64,000 nucleotides of DNA from Rhizoctonia solani (Eukaryota > Basidiomycota > Agaricomycetes > Cantharellales > Ceratobasidiaceae), in contig NC_057373.1 of NCBI RefSeq assembly GCF_016906535.1, forward strand, positions 3,286,001 to 3,350,000. Direction: 5' to 3'. Position 1 is the first letter of the stretch; the number at the start of each line of letters is the position of its first letter. The position numbers and the translations under genes were made by a program. The notes under the pieces are model-generated. The model was not told the origin of the DNA. It saw nothing but the letters and a program-made list of their open reading frames with translations, and did not search any database. This document shows, in pieces, positions 25,954 to 38,387 of this stretch.

Positions 25954-28900
25954 CTACGAGCCTATATGGATGTAAGGCACCCAGTGACTAAATTCTTTCT
26001 CTCCGACTCTGTCTCGCAGCTCTCCAACTGCATTGTGTAGCGCTTTCCCTGCTTCTCCATTACCAATCCTTCCATCTTTCATCAGCTGTGCATATACCCT
26101 ATCAGCTACATCCGCTGCATCATCGTCATACACCGACCACATCGTTGCAATCACGCTCGAGTACCCAGCCGTCAGCATACCAGATGCAAGGTGTATCGCT
26201 TCGTCAGGCAGCTGCTCGTCGCCTGTCGCGGTCTGACAAGCCGAGAGGAAGGCCATGCCTTTGTTCTTCAGGGACCGCTGGTTGATGGACGCAAGGTCCA
26301 AGGTACCATCGTGCAGGAAGAACCCGCTCTCGGTTGGATCATGGACGTTCTGGTGAGCATGGCAAGCAAGGTGTACCCAGTCGTGTTTCTCCATCGCGTC
26401 GAGCACGGCAGTAACAGTCGCCTGACTTCCCAGAAGTTTTGAGTGTCCCATTCTGCCTTGTATATGGTTCAGGACGCCTTCGAGCTCCTTCGTAGTTCCG
26501 GGCAGCTCCTGATGCCCTGGTGTATCTTCTTGACCAACCACGACCATTTGAGAATTAGGGCCTATAGTGCTAGGAGAGGAAGAGAGAAGAGCAGTAAGTG
26601 TAGGAGTGTAGGATGATATTACATAGTCGAAGACTCTCGATCGAGACCCGTCGTAATCTCCAGCAGCATGTAGGGGCAGGAACGATAGTGCACCAGTCGG
26701 GCACCAGGTTACATGGGGTATATTATCGGACACTATGTCATCTTTATGCTATGGTTGCATGCTGAGAAAGGTGGTATTAAAATAAACAGGTTGAGCGCAC
26801 CGTATAACCAAGAAAATCTAGCACTGGCTTCACGATGTCGTACCAAAGATCTGCAAGTACTTGCATAAATTCGATTTGTTCAACAGGCGCCGGTCGGCGT
26901 TGGACGCTACGCTCGTTTGGTCTTCTGTTCCTGATCGATTTTGTCATCTCGAAATGAATATACTGAGCTTTCGCGGCAGTAAAGCCAGGGAGAGGAACGT
27001 GAGTAACATTGCCACTGCCAGGCGTCACAATCAGGGCATCGCAACGAGTCACTTCACAATTGATGACTACAATCGGCCCGTTTCGAGCGACCTTGACCAG
27101 CTCATTGGCTTTTATTGGCAGAAGAAAGTCCTCGAAACCTTCTAGTTTACGTACTTGGGCTACCAGATCATTGTACACCCTGGCCAGACGATGGCGATGC
27201 TCCGGGGTATCAGTGGCTAAGTGGGTTGATGAGGATTGCGAGTTGGCGTGATGAAGTTGTCGAGCAACCGAACGAAACTCAGTAGCAAGGTCTCGATGGG
27301 AGTCATAAAGTATGTCCACAGGAGACCGAAGCATAAGGCTCTGGCTCCAGACCACACATCGTGCGTGTTCGAGCCATTCGAGTGCCAGAGCATATTGAGA
27401 CGACAAAATGGCAGCAGAGGCGGCCCGTACGGCCAAGTTTTGGGTTGACGATAGATCGTAGTACCGCTGAGTGGTGGTAGCGCCAAGCGAGATGTAGTGG
27501 GGAAGAAGGTCGATTGTGGCGCGGAATGCCTCGATAGGGTTTAAGTGGCTATGATGAGAGGCAAGATTTGCCCAACGTAGGGCGCTTCGAAACACATCGC
27601 GTGGTGGCCCATTGGACAACTGGGAAGCTTTGCGGAAGGAGGAAAGTGAGGCATCCAAATGGGAAGTATTGTGAGTTCTCTGATATTGGAGAAAGCAAGA
27701 TAAGGCCCAACTGTCGTGCCTGACAGAGAAGTCTGGGTGAGCCCCGGGAGTGAGTTTAAGTGCACGAGAGAAGTATTCCGTTGCTTGCTCGAGGTCACTA
27801 AGCTCGCCGAGACGATTGTATCTATCATTATATGATACGCCCAGCGTAGCATGGCGGTCTGACAAGCTTGGGTGGCTGTCGGGAGTGAGTTTGAGTGCAC
27901 GATACTTGGATTCGATTGACTTCTCGAGGTCAGCAAGCTCGCCGAGGTGTTGGTATCGATCGGTATATGCCATGCCCAGTGCAGCGTGTCGTTCTGGCAA
28001 GCGAGGGTGACGGTCAGGAGTGCGTGCAAGTGCATGAGAGCGGTATTCAATCGACTTTTCGAGATCAGCGAGCTTTCCAAGGCGTCTGTATCGATCGGTG
28101 TATGACACCCCCAGTGCAGCATATCGGTCTGGCGAATCAGGATGGCTTTCAGGAGTGAGTTCGAATGCACGAGACTTGGATTCGATTGACTTCTCGAGGT
28201 CAGCGATCTCCCCAAGGCGTTGATATCGATCTGTGTATGACATCCCCAGCGCAGCATGCCGGTCGGACAGGCGAGGGTGACGGTCAGGAGTGTTTGCAAG
28301 CGCATGAGAGTGGCATTCAATTGAATTTTCAAGATCAGTGACCTTGCCAAGATGCTTGTATCGATCGGTGTATGATATGCCCAGCGTAGCATGTCTGTCT
28401 GCCAAATCGGGGTGACCGTCAGGAGTGAGTTTGAGTGCACGAGACTTGGACTCGATTGACTTCTCAAGATCAGCAAGCTCTCCAAGGCGTTGATACCGAT
28501 TTCTGTATGAGATGCCTAGGCCAGCATACCGGCCTGGCAAGTGAGGGTGGTGGTCAGGGGTAAGTTCTAGTGCGCGAGAGTCATACTCGATTGACTTCTC
28601 AAGGTCAGCGAGCTCTCCTAGCCGTTGGTATCGATCGGTGTATGACACACCTAGCGCAGCATGGCGGTCTTGCAAACGAGGGTGACCTTTGGGGGTGAGT
28701 TTGAGTGCGCAGGACTTGGATTCGATTGCCGCCGCGAGGTCAGCGAGGTCACCAAGACGCTTGTATCGATCGGCGTATGACACGCCCGGCGCAGCATGTC
28801 GGTCTGGCAAGTCGGGATGGTTTTCGGGAGTGAGTGCTAGCGCGCGGGAGTTGCATCCGGCTGACTTCTCTAGGTCAGCGAGGTCACCAAGGCGCCTGTA

Positions 28901-29410
28901 CCGATGGGCGTATGACAGGCCTAGCGCAGCATGTCGCGATGGCAAGTCGGGATGGTTGTTGGGAGTGAGTTCGAGTGCGCGAGAATCACATTCGATTGAC
29001 TTCTCGAGGTCGGAAAGCTTGCTGGTGTGCCCATATCGACTGGTGTATGACACCCCTAGCGCAACATACCGACTTGACAAGTCAGGGTGAGTGTCGGGAG
29101 TGAGTGCCAGTGCATGGGTCGCATAGTTCACTGCTTTCTCTATGTCAACCGCTCGACCTGAGCGTCGAAATTGAATAATTTGCTTGTTCCATAGCCCGAA
29201 CAGGATCCTATGGGCTCCGGACCTGAGCAGAAGTGGACGAAGAATCCATTGTGTAATTGTCTTGGTGCACCAATTGACCGCTCGTATTCGTGTAGCTACA
29301 CCCGGGCTGGTATTTAATGTTGCGCTTTCGCTATTTCTGTTTTCATATAGGATACTCCCAAGTATGTCTCTGAGTTTGTCCTTTGCTTTTTTATCAGCCC
29401 TTCTGTGCAT
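25954..29410 (-). CDS. CHAT-domain (caspase-like) protease with TPR repeats
   Basis: The large exon (about 26790-29410) has an N-terminal region of about 97 residues. About ten very similar 45-residue TPR units follow; their consensus begins SRALELTPDHHPDL and continues RHAALGVSYTDRYQRLG and ELADLEKSIE. Diverged helical sequence comes next. The second exon (25954 to about 26733) is the CHAT domain: IPHVTWCPTGALSFLPLHAA, the catalytic-His motif VHLACHAHQ and the catalytic-Cys motif LSACQTATGDEQ, ending HWVPYIHIGS. Both residues of the His-Cys dyad are present, so it should be a cysteine peptidase. The intron lies near 26735-26800; its exact donor is uncertain. No NB-ARC domain is visible. It sits inverted between two paralogous membrane-protein genes. 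Roles in fungal cell death or allorecognition are plausible but inferred. Confidence 0.85.
27632..29119 (-). repeat. 135-bp coding repeats (TPR units) in the CHAT gene
   Basis: Ten well-matched units plus a diverged eleventh, each 45 codons, recur across this stretch; phrases such as cgattgacttctcgaggtca return every 135 or 270 bp. Alternate units are especially alike (for example those ending SIESK), suggesting block duplication or gene conversion. Confidence 0.85.
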
Positions 29411-30279
29411 AGCATGCGCGGGGGGGGGTCTCTAGGAACCCCACTTACGCTTTTAGCCTTCAAATATACAACCGCCGAATCCCATGTGTTCGACAAATGC
29501 TCCATCCGTCTGCAGTATTCGAATAGTAGTTATTATGGTATAGTTTAGAGAGTCCAATTGTAGCTTTATTCCTTAGATATGTGACGCTTTTCGTGGACTG
29601 AAGGCGGTAAACTAAATCAATGTACTGATACCAACCAACACTCAAGAATACAAGGCCTACAGAAATGTGCACGTTCGTTTGGGAGCTCTTGCCCGGCCTC
29701 GAAGAGTTTGGGGTCTTGTACTTTACTGTGGCAGTCGAATAACAGAATAGCCGAAGTTGTCTCCAAGCCTAGGTCTGTCCTGCCTATCAATGGGCGAGTT
29801 GCAGTGGCGAACAGTTATTTCAAGGACAATGACCTGCACTCAGGCTATCCTTGCCGCACTTCCTTCATATTTATAGCGCTGATTTTATACATCACAGCAT
29901 TTGACGTGACCAGTGTGCTTGCTATTTCACCTGTATGACGCATCATGATTTTGTTTTCACAACGGTTTGAGTACTTGGTGGAGCGATTGTCCACATCGCG
30001 GTTTCCTTTACTCCGTCGTCACAATAAGCGCTAGAAACCGTGGTTGACATAAAGCGACGATCGGCGATGTTTGTAATTGTGAGCGCCGAGCGCTTGTTCC
30101 TGAGCAATTGGACGTCATAGCCACTAGAAGCCCCTGGTTCCGCGTGCAAACACGCATTCTACCCTAATTTCTGATAGCGAAGCCCAAGCGATGGAAACAC
30201 GACACGAAACAATGTTTTACCCTCTGTTTGGCGGTCGAGGCTGTTTTTTCCACCCATCACCGGGTAACCCGACTATCCT
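29411..30279. other. Intergenic, includes duplicated upstream block
   Basis: Short frames only. About 30080-30215 matches 22455-22600, upstream of the paralogous membrane protein gene. A poly-G run near 29420 adjoins the CHAT gene start. Confidence 0.45.
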
Positions 30280-33200
30280 GTGTGGCCAGAGATCATCAAG
30301 GTCGGGTGCGGGAGGATGGTGTCTTTGAGATTAGCGGTTGGTCCCGACCTAGCTCTAACTAGTCAGCCAACCTCGACCACGGTCCTAATTGTTCCTAGCC
30401 GAACAGCAAGCCCTAGTTTGACCACCTCGGTTTCGGCTTTGACTTCGATCGACTCTGGTTCTTCCTTGTCTACCACACCTACATCTACGACTCAATTCAC
30501 ACCAACTCAAAATCTCACTGATCCAACTAACACCACATCTCAGACAATCTCGTCGGCAACACCGTGGGCATCTAGTGGTCTATCTCGGTCGTTGACGCCC
30601 TCGCCGAACCTTGGTAGTAAGTGTTTGGGGTATCATCAAGCTGGTCAAGTTTGTAATGATCCACCCTTGGTAGCCGCACCTACATCGTCGTTGTCGTCGT
30701 CGTCCACTCATGGCAGCACCACGAACCAGCACCACGGCGTTTCGGCTGCGACAGACACCACATCCCTGACCGCCGTCTCATCTCACGAACTTCCATTGAC
30801 TAGCCATTCCTCTCAGAGCATAACACTAACGACAACCAACGACCCAGTGCCCACCACAACTGCTGCTCCCGGGACGACTGAAAATTATAACCACCGGTTG
30901 ATTATTAATTTGGGCGACTGGTGAGAATATTAGTCTTCTGATCCAAACCATGCGTATGCACCGACATTTCAATTTAGTGCTGGGTTCACTACGCCCAGAT
31001 TAAGTCTCATTGCAGGAGAGATGAGCGATCTAGTTCCTATAGGGGACGGAAGATTTGAGATTGGACTAAAGGCTGATCCTCAAAACTCAGTTTTTGGTCT
31101 TATTGTATCCTTGAAAGACGAAGGGGTTCGTTGTGGAAGCGAAGACTATGCTTGTGGGTACTATCTGTCACCGATTGAGTTCATTCTAACTCGTTTTTAG
31201 CATGCACGGCGATAGACATAGGCTTTGGAGCAACATCCGAACTGATTATGAATGTGCTCATGGCCGGCGACTATAGCAAATATATGTACCCATTTAGTAT
31301 CTGGCTTGAAGATGGAACGGTGTGGAATGCCCAACCTGCCAGCTCGCCCGAGGCAATGTACAATTGCTGGGGGTGGACTGATGCCGAATGTCCTTACGCA
31401 ATCAAGGTAAAACCTAAAAGCTATCCAACAATGAGTACTTGTTCAACGGTTTGGATTCTAGCATGGTGGCACTAGTGGGGCCAGTTGGACACTTTCCTCA
31501 AATAATATATCCGGAGACATGTATATTGGTTTCTGCCCGTCCAATGGACCTGCGTGGTCCAGCATCCCCTCCAATCCCGAACCGGACTCACATGAATGGG
31601 GCAACGAAAGCACATATGTCGTCCTTCCATCACAAATGGCAATTCCAACCTCGACATTCATCAAGCCCATCGGGCCTAGCGCGCTCAGTGTCCCGACACC
31701 AACCACAGAGCCTCTCTGCGATCAGCCTTCAGATTGCGCCACGTTTAGTACATATATCGTTCAGGAAGGGACTACCACGGTCCGGTCTACTTTTGTAACT
31801 CCCGCACCAGATACGACGAGGTACGAGGGGACTAAGGTTATTATTGACGCTACAACAGCCGTACCGGAAACAACCATTATTACTACCGGTGGCCTATCAG
31901 CAATAAATCCATCAACGGCAATCGTCCTTGATTCCACAACAACTTCCCGAAAGACGACTTTTCTTACTACACCCACGCCAGTTACAGTATCTTCGACAGT
32001 CCAGACCACGAGTCCCCAATCTTCCTCCTTCCAGTCAGAATGGTCGTCTTCGCCGACCAGGACAAGGATCCGCGATCCAACGGAAACTTCGTCAATTGAA
32101 TCTCGCACTGCCATTTCAACCTTGGCACCCACTCTCATCCCGACATACAGCTACACCACTGATGGTCTAGGCTCTACTATGTCCACCTCGTCGTATGATC
32201 TCACGGTTTCTGCTGCACCCACTACTATCCCAGCTCCTACGGAGTTTATCATTAGCTCATGGACGACATGGATGACGATCAATGGCTCCACGGTTCCAGC
32301 AATAGCCGGCGAGGTTGGCGTATTGACCACTGTTTCGATGACTTATTTACTCGAATCAGGTTCAATTATCCCTGTCTCGGAATTGAGCACCCGAAGCGTT
32401 AAATCTAGCCAAACAAGTGATCCGTCCCCTACTTTAGCTGTCTCGGCCGACAAAGATCAGACTAAACAAAACCAAGGCGGGAAAATTGCCGGAGCGGTAG
32501 TCGGTACGCTTGTAGGGCTTGTATTAGGGAGTTTGGTAGTATGGTACGTTTGCTACCGTCGGCGGCGGAGGCAAATGCGGGACAACTTTGCGCGAGGCGA
32601 TCCGTCTTGGGTGGCCCCCAGGCATGAAGCCGGATCGGGCGGTGGATCGAGGTTGTTGGTGGATCTGGACGAGGGACCGCGGATGAGCAGCTCGCACATT
32701 CAGCCTTGGGTTCCGCCGAGGTCTGTGGTTCCGCCACCGAGAAAAGGGGGCCAGCTGGAGATGGAGAGTGCGCCAGGGGCGTATGGTGTTAGCGTGCTAT
32801 CCAGTGAGTCGTCCTCGTATCGTTTTCATTTTGAATGTTAATCAATCTTGGTTCACTATGGATAGGTTCAAGTAGAGAGCCTGAATTGTTAAGCAATGAA
32901 GGGGGATCTTCGTCCCATGGCTCGACTGATCAGCATCAAGTCTCTACTGCCACTGCTACACGAATTGGAAAACCCAGCACCAGGAGCGAGTCCACTCTTC
33001 AGCCGAACGCAATGGTGTCTCAGCGACCAGTCTCTTCGAGTCACCTAAGCACGTCACTTGCCAGCCCATCCATGAGCCTCCTCCCAACACCCTTCCAAGA
33101 CGAGCCTCCCAGAGAACGCACACCAACGAGCCCACCCATTCGAGCCGCTCCGATACCAAGACAAGAGGCCCCGCTGACTCGAGCGGAGCCGTCTCGCAGG

Positions 33201-33281
33201 CGCCAGCTACACGATGAAGAGCAGGGCAGACACGATGTCATCCCGCCATTGTATAACGAAGCATGGAACACTGGGCGGTGA
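30280..33281 (+). CDS. Ser/Thr-rich single-pass membrane protein 2, unknown function
   Basis: Same architecture as the 22676-25598 gene. An N-terminal Ser/Thr-rich region ends RLIINLGDW. Conserved ectodomain exons carry GEMSDLVPIGDGRFEIGLK, VSLKDEGVRCGSED, FSIWLEDGTVWNAQPASSP and MYNCWGWTDAECPYAIK. A Ser/Thr stalk follows (PTYSYTTDGLGSTMS, SWTTWMTINGSTVPAIAGEV), then the helix GAVVGTLVGLVLGSLVVWYV near 32495-32555. The cytoplasmic tail starts MRDNFARGDPSWVAP and ends PPLYNEAWNTGR. An intron of about 60 bp lies near 32803-32864. The chosen first ATG is uncertain and lacks a clear signal peptide. The 3' part is the donor of the truncated copy at 7256-8240. Confidence 0.65.
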
Positions 33282-33645
33282 TGAACTCATTTCGGCTTCT
33301 ATTTTTTTCCTTGGTGGGGATTGTATTTGTCTTATGCTTACGCTTTTGTACGAGTATGGATCTTGGTTATTATTTGTCTTTTTAGAGACTTTTTGTTGGA
33401 CAGTTTCCCTGTAAATTTTTTAGTTGTTTTCGGGGGTAATCATTGCTTTTTTTTTTCTTTTTCTATATTTCTGAACCCACAGGGAATAAGACATGTTTTG
33501 GGCAAGATAAGCATTGCTATGGCCTTGTAATGTACTAGACTCGATCAATTGTTCGATTGGAACCTTAGATTTCGATACTACCCTTGAAACATACGCTACA
33601 CTATCACTTCATTGGAACGGATTTGTCAACTTTAAGCAACATGCA

Positions 33646-35385
33646 TCACTTCTGGACAGAGAACTGGTACGTCGTCGCCCATTTAAAGTCTCTGCCCGGG
33701 TAGTCTAGCCATACTCGGGGTTACACCATGCCACATGCGTTGTCAAGTATATAGTCACTCACAGATCTGATCCACCCCCCAAGCCGGATTGTTAATCGCA
33801 TCGACATATCCCTCAGGTTCAATTGCAACTGCCGAAAACTTCTCGTATTGAAGGCTCGGTCCGCCGTGCACCTTTTTCCGTGGCATCGCAAGCCAATTCC
33901 CGGTATAGACTTGGACCACCGGTTGGTTTGTAGTCACATCCAACCTTATCCCGGAGTTTGGGCTGTAAAGAGATAGGTTCGGAGTCTTGCTTTCCGGCTT
34001 ATCGTATCTGGACCTGAATGTTAGGTGGATATATGCGTATCAGATAGGTAGCTGACATATAAGGAGTGTCGTAGCCATAACAATCTGCGAGCCAGGAAGA
34101 ATGAGAATGGATTTACTGGGGGTAATGAGTTACGCACCTGAACAGCCACCGTATCCAATAGACTTGTCCCATTGGGAACCTGCGAATGTGTTGGAACGGT
34201 TCCTGTATGCATCTAGGAAAGTACTGACCAAGGCTTCGCTCCTTGCGGAAGTCTAGCGCGGTTCCTTGGACTGAAGTAAGGTTCCCAGTGGGTATGAGAT
34301 ACATGTTTCCTTGAATATACTTGGACGAGTCTATTCGCAGGCTGTGATTGAAAATATTGGATGTTTCCTGGAATGCATCCAAATTCCTTTTAACACACTG
34401 ATGTTAGCTTCTAAAGAATACAGACTATAATGAGTTCTCACCAATATACATGTGTCGTCACCATAATCGGCGTTTTCTGGGTCGCTGTGGCAGTGACAAC
34501 AGCATCGTACTTGCCGCCTGGAGATAATCTATAGACGACCTAACAATCTGCTATGTTACGCGTATGATGTGGTTGGATTCAAGTACATACCTTGGCCGTC
34601 ACATCTCCTGGGAATCCTTCATCGGCTGGGTCGAAGTGTTGGAAGGTCAGGCTACTCGGGGTTGAGCTGACAAGTGTCCAGTTACGACGGTCCCATCCGA
34701 TTTCTCCACCATGTAGAGTGTATGCACCTATATGAATATTGCTATAGTGTAACCGTGTGTATCATATGAGTAAAGCTTACTATCTGGTCCGTTCCTAAAT
34801 ATATGGCTAGTAGCATTCGTTAAGACTACCCGAACCACGTTTCTACGAGGGAGACCTACTAAGTGTTAGGAGAATTTGGGTCGGGATTTTTTGATATTGG
34901 GACGCTGAAGGTACCTGATAATGTTCAATGTAAATACTGATTCTATCTAAGTCCGTTCTGGTGCTGGATACCCACCGTTCTTTATACGATTAGCATAACG
35001 CCCAACAACAGAGTTGAGGACAGGGTGGCCCGGGTCTGTCTGCCACAAAGTCTAGTACAGTATTTCACAGACATTTTAGGCTATATAAGAACAGCGTGTT
35101 GAAGGACATACCGTATTATCGTAGCCGAGAACAACATCCCGGAAGCGGCCATACTTGTCTTTGACCCAGAGTTCGCTCAACGAGGCTCCACTGCCAATAA
35201 ACTTTGCCTTTATGGAGCCATCGGAAGCAGCGATGGTATACTCTTTGAATGGCTAGTAGGGTGAATGTTAGCTGCGTAAGAATACGAAGTCCAGGTTATA
35301 CATAGCTTACATCCGTGTGAGACGCTTGTGCTCTCGCACCTGCGCCAAAACTAGTTAGGACAGCGCTGATCCAGAAAACTCGCAT
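33646..35385 (-). CDS. Secreted aldose 1-epimerase (galactose mutarotase-like), right copy
   Basis: Minus-strand twin of the gene at 5164-6903 with the same exon-intron plan. It starts at ATG 35385 with a signal peptide (MRVFWISAVLTSFGAGARA) and ends TTYQFSVQK at 33646. Conserved motifs include GRYANRIKN, the HGGEIGWDRRNW loop, THVYWN and the EPEGYVDAIN region expected to hold the catalytic Glu. The 62-codon stretch from DVTTNQPVVQVYTG to GVDQIC is identical in protein sequence to the left copy despite several third-position changes. It should interconvert sugar anomers outside the cell. It lies convergent with the membrane protein gene and divergent from the DUF6593 gene. Confidence 0.86.
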
Positions 35386-36363
35386 TGGGGAAAGGGAGCT
35401 ACCCTTTCTACAAAGATACCCTCTTCTTTATACCATGTAGTTGGTCAGATGGCCAGATGTGCGGATCAACACATGATGCCAATCTTCCAGCACTCTCATC
35501 AACTAACACCCTTGATACTACTTCTTCGGTGAGTCGGACAGACAGAAAGTCCGGGCGAGCGGGAGTTCCGAGATGGCCGGCCGGATAGTAGCCTAGAGAT
35601 ACTGCTAAAAGGGACATACTCGGCAGGATGCATGTGAAGTATGGGAATGTAAGAAATAATTCAGCGTAAATTTGTTTTTAGAACGCTTCATCCAAGGCCA
35701 AAAGGGTTTAGTCTCAACAAACAGGCTTCGCGAAGAGTTACAGTCAGAATATATCTCGCAATTTGGTCACCGAGTTAGTCGACTGTATTTGCCATAGAGT
35801 CGATAACGTGTCTCACAACGCGAGCTATAGCCGACATGTCATCGCCAGCTCTTCAAAGCTTTGCCATATTCAGGTAGTTCTATGAGACATGCGTCGTAAC
35901 TACCACAATGTGTTGCTCGTCGCGTGACCCGCCACGGCACTAGCGCCGAGATGACGGCGAAGATGGAGAGTATATACGTAGTTCTCGAAGGTTGTGGTTT
36001 GACTCGTTACGGTACTTGACTCAAAGGCATTGACTGTCCATGATGCTAAACTTCGAATTATTTGATATAACCCTCGCCTTTCTTGGCATACGCAAACGAT
36101 CGCGACTCTAATTCGTGCAGTGACGGTTCTTGACTGCGGGCGTGCCCGAGCTCTATACGGGGGTTACCCTCATCTATGGGTCTGATTGGCTTAGAGCAAA
36201 CAGACGCAGCTCTTCACTGCTGATTGACCGTGTACAAAGTCGTGGACACAACTCATAAAGTGGCTTGTCGTTGAACACTCCCCTCAGTATCGCCTCGCGC
36301 CGTTTCGTAAAGCAATTTTGAGCCCGGATTGACAAAGAACGACATGATACAAACGTAATCAAT
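35386..36363. promoter_or_regulatory. Divergent promoter region between epimerase and DUF6593 genes
   Basis: About 1 kb with no supported gene, matching about 4222-5163 in the left copy. A TATAAAG element for the epimerase gene lies near 35430 on the minus strand. Both genes read outward from it. Confidence 0.5.
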
Positions 36364-37230
36364 ATGACTTCTCCTCTATCCATCTCGCTGAGGCAATGCG
36401 CTAGTCATGGTATTTCGGGTGGCTCTCCTCTGTACTGTACACTTTATCATCGGGGAATGAAGACCTATGAGGTGAGTAGCATCGCGCTAACACCAATACA
36501 GTACCTAAATCACCACGCTTAAAGATCAACACATCGTCGCGCCCTGGGCCTATCACTACGATCACCCGAGACGGTACAGTGGTTGCTTCGATTGAATGGT
36601 CCAATGTCACTCGTACGAAGTCTAAAGTCATGATTGAAGGTCATACGGGAATACTAGATAAAGCATTTCCCAAGGCCGGGAAGCTGACCAGGTAGGCTCA
36701 ATTATACTAGGCAAGACTAGTTTTACCGGATGTATCCCCTGAGATCTCGAATATACAAGACTACGGGCGGTAAGACTCTCAAATGGAAGATCAACGGAGG
36801 CGGACTTTCAGTAAGTGGTTCAGACTTTGCTGGTTGAAGTCTAAATCCTGTAAATTAGTGCGCAGCTCCCGACACTGGGTTCAACCTGGCTTATCACAAT
36901 GGTGTGGCTATAAATACTTTCAGCGCAAATAAATCTGCTTTGGATATATTTGATCAGGGGCTTGATATCCAGGATGTACTTGTAGGTAAGCCGAGCCACA
37001 GCTAAATTGATTTTAAAAGTCCATATTAAGCAATGACAGCAACCTGGGTTATGATGGAGGTCATCGTCCGGGGCCGTAATCCTGCTACTTACCTTGGTGA
37101 TATGTTGGGTGAGGGGCCATGTGGAGGGAGCAGCGGCGATGGCCACCAAGAAGTCTCAGGTGCTGGGGGAGATGGGGGAGATGGAAGCGGAGGTGGTGAC
37201 GGAGGTGGGGGCGGAGGAGGCGGGGAATAG
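36364..37230 (+). CDS. DUF6593 family protein with Gly-rich C-terminus
   Basis: Five exons chain from ATG 36364: SISLRQCASHGISGGSPLYC; INTSSRPGPITTITRDGT with VVASIEWSNVTRTKSK; SRIYKTTGGKTLKWKINGG; APDTGFNLAYHNGVAI; and ATWVMMEVIVRGRNPATY. The order TTITRDG, IEWSN, KTLKWK and TWVMMEV follows the DUF6593 pattern. Introns use a cttaaag acceptor (36473-36533 area) and standard GT-AG sites elsewhere. The C-terminus is an unusual Gly/Asp-rich run (SSGDGHQEVSGAGGDGG onward) ending at 37230. The function is unknown. It is the intact source of the fragments at 3931-4221 and 8241-8351. Confidence 0.7.
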
Positions 37231-38387
37231 CTATGAGCAATGGCAACGATGCTTTCATTTACGATGTTCAATATATTATAGGTTCTTGCGTTTATCTACA
37301 TATTTGTCCCCCCCCCCGTTCTTTACTGGCGTCAGAAATCACTGGGATACCAATTAACTTTCATCAGAACTTCCCCTACTAGAGCACCTGAGCACATTCA
37401 GCACCATAGAACTCAGTGAATTGGATAAAAAACGAAGCCCAATTATGCTGTTTGTCAAACATACAAGGTAATAAGGCCCGCTGCACAGTTCAGGTACTAT
37501 TTTGGGGCCTCATGCATCATGGCCCAGGAGCAGGCTGAATGCGAGGGTTCTTGCGGCTGAAAAGAGACAGTATAAATATTTACATTGTCATTCTCCCATC
37601 CTCTACCATCACAACCTCCTCCCTATCCTTACTACAAGTTCCAGTCCTAGAGGATGGTGAATAGCTGCGATCGTTGTTGGAACTGTTGCCCTGCAATCGA
37701 ATCAGTAGTATCTTTTCGTCGTCCGATGTCAGGGTCTGAAGGTCCGGTCGTGAACGGATCTATTGGTTGGATTTCAATTCTCAAATCATATCATGGTGCA
37801 GCTCACGCTGACCAAGTCCCGGTCCCATTCCATACATGACACCGAGATTTTGTAGGACTTACTGGAATTCAAGCGGAATGAATTCATCGTAGCACCTCCC
37901 CCATAGGCATGTACATCTCGCAGTTTACAGTCCGTAGGAGGTGCTCCTGCTTCACGGTCAATGCGCACAGTGCTATATATAGTTCTAGTGAAACTGGCCC
38001 AAGAATACAATCGGTATGAGCGAGCACCGCGACTAAAGTAAAGGGCCTCGGCTCTAGCGTATCAAAACGGATTGGAATTAGGTAGCGTGTGGCTTACGAA
38101 TGTTGACCTCGATGACGTGAAACTGATTATACATACCATCTCTTGACTAACGCTCAGCGCCTCACCCTTGATGTTGCTGACTGACAATCCACACTGGTCT
38201 GAGGTTAAATAACCTGCACTAGGTAGTCTTATGGCATATCACCATCCTGGCATCCCGAAATAAGCTCCTACTGTTTGCACTCGCTCCTCTAGTGCTTTTC
38301 GCTCTGGCTCAGTTCTTCCGTACACTCAGCACTCGCTTGTTTTCTGCTGCACCCGTCTTGCTCAATAACCCTACGATCACCAAGACC
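37231..38387. other. Intergenic, no gene seen
   Basis: Contains a poly-C run near 37307 and short frames on both strands, for example 37786-38010 on the minus strand, without recognisable family features. The 3' part is the promoter of the dioxygenase gene. Confidence 0.4.

Larger units (their letters stand above)
31960..36766 (+). repeat. Right (donor) arm of the inverted duplication
   Basis: Partner of 3931-8351. It extends from inside the stalk exon of the membrane protein gene, through the complete epimerase gene, into the third exon of the DUF6593 gene. Both edges fall inside genes that continue normally beyond them, so this arrangement is ancestral. The junction between the two segments that are rearranged in the left copy lies at about 36656. 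Confidence 0.85.

Noticed and set aside
27632..29119. Regular 135-bp repeats that could suggest a satellite or CRISPR-like array
   Set aside because: The period is a multiple of three, the frame is open throughout and the units translate as TPR motifs; this is a eukaryotic coding repeat.
31761..32138. Minus-strand frame inside the second membrane protein gene, also present at 8060-8437 on the plus strand
   Set aside because: Antisense to the Ser/Thr-rich stalk; its presence in both arms reflects the duplication only.
38292..38387. Upstream extension of the dioxygenase frame, signal-like (MLFALAQFF)
   Set aside because: It opens with GTG rather than ATG; the ATG at 38388 precedes the conserved region.
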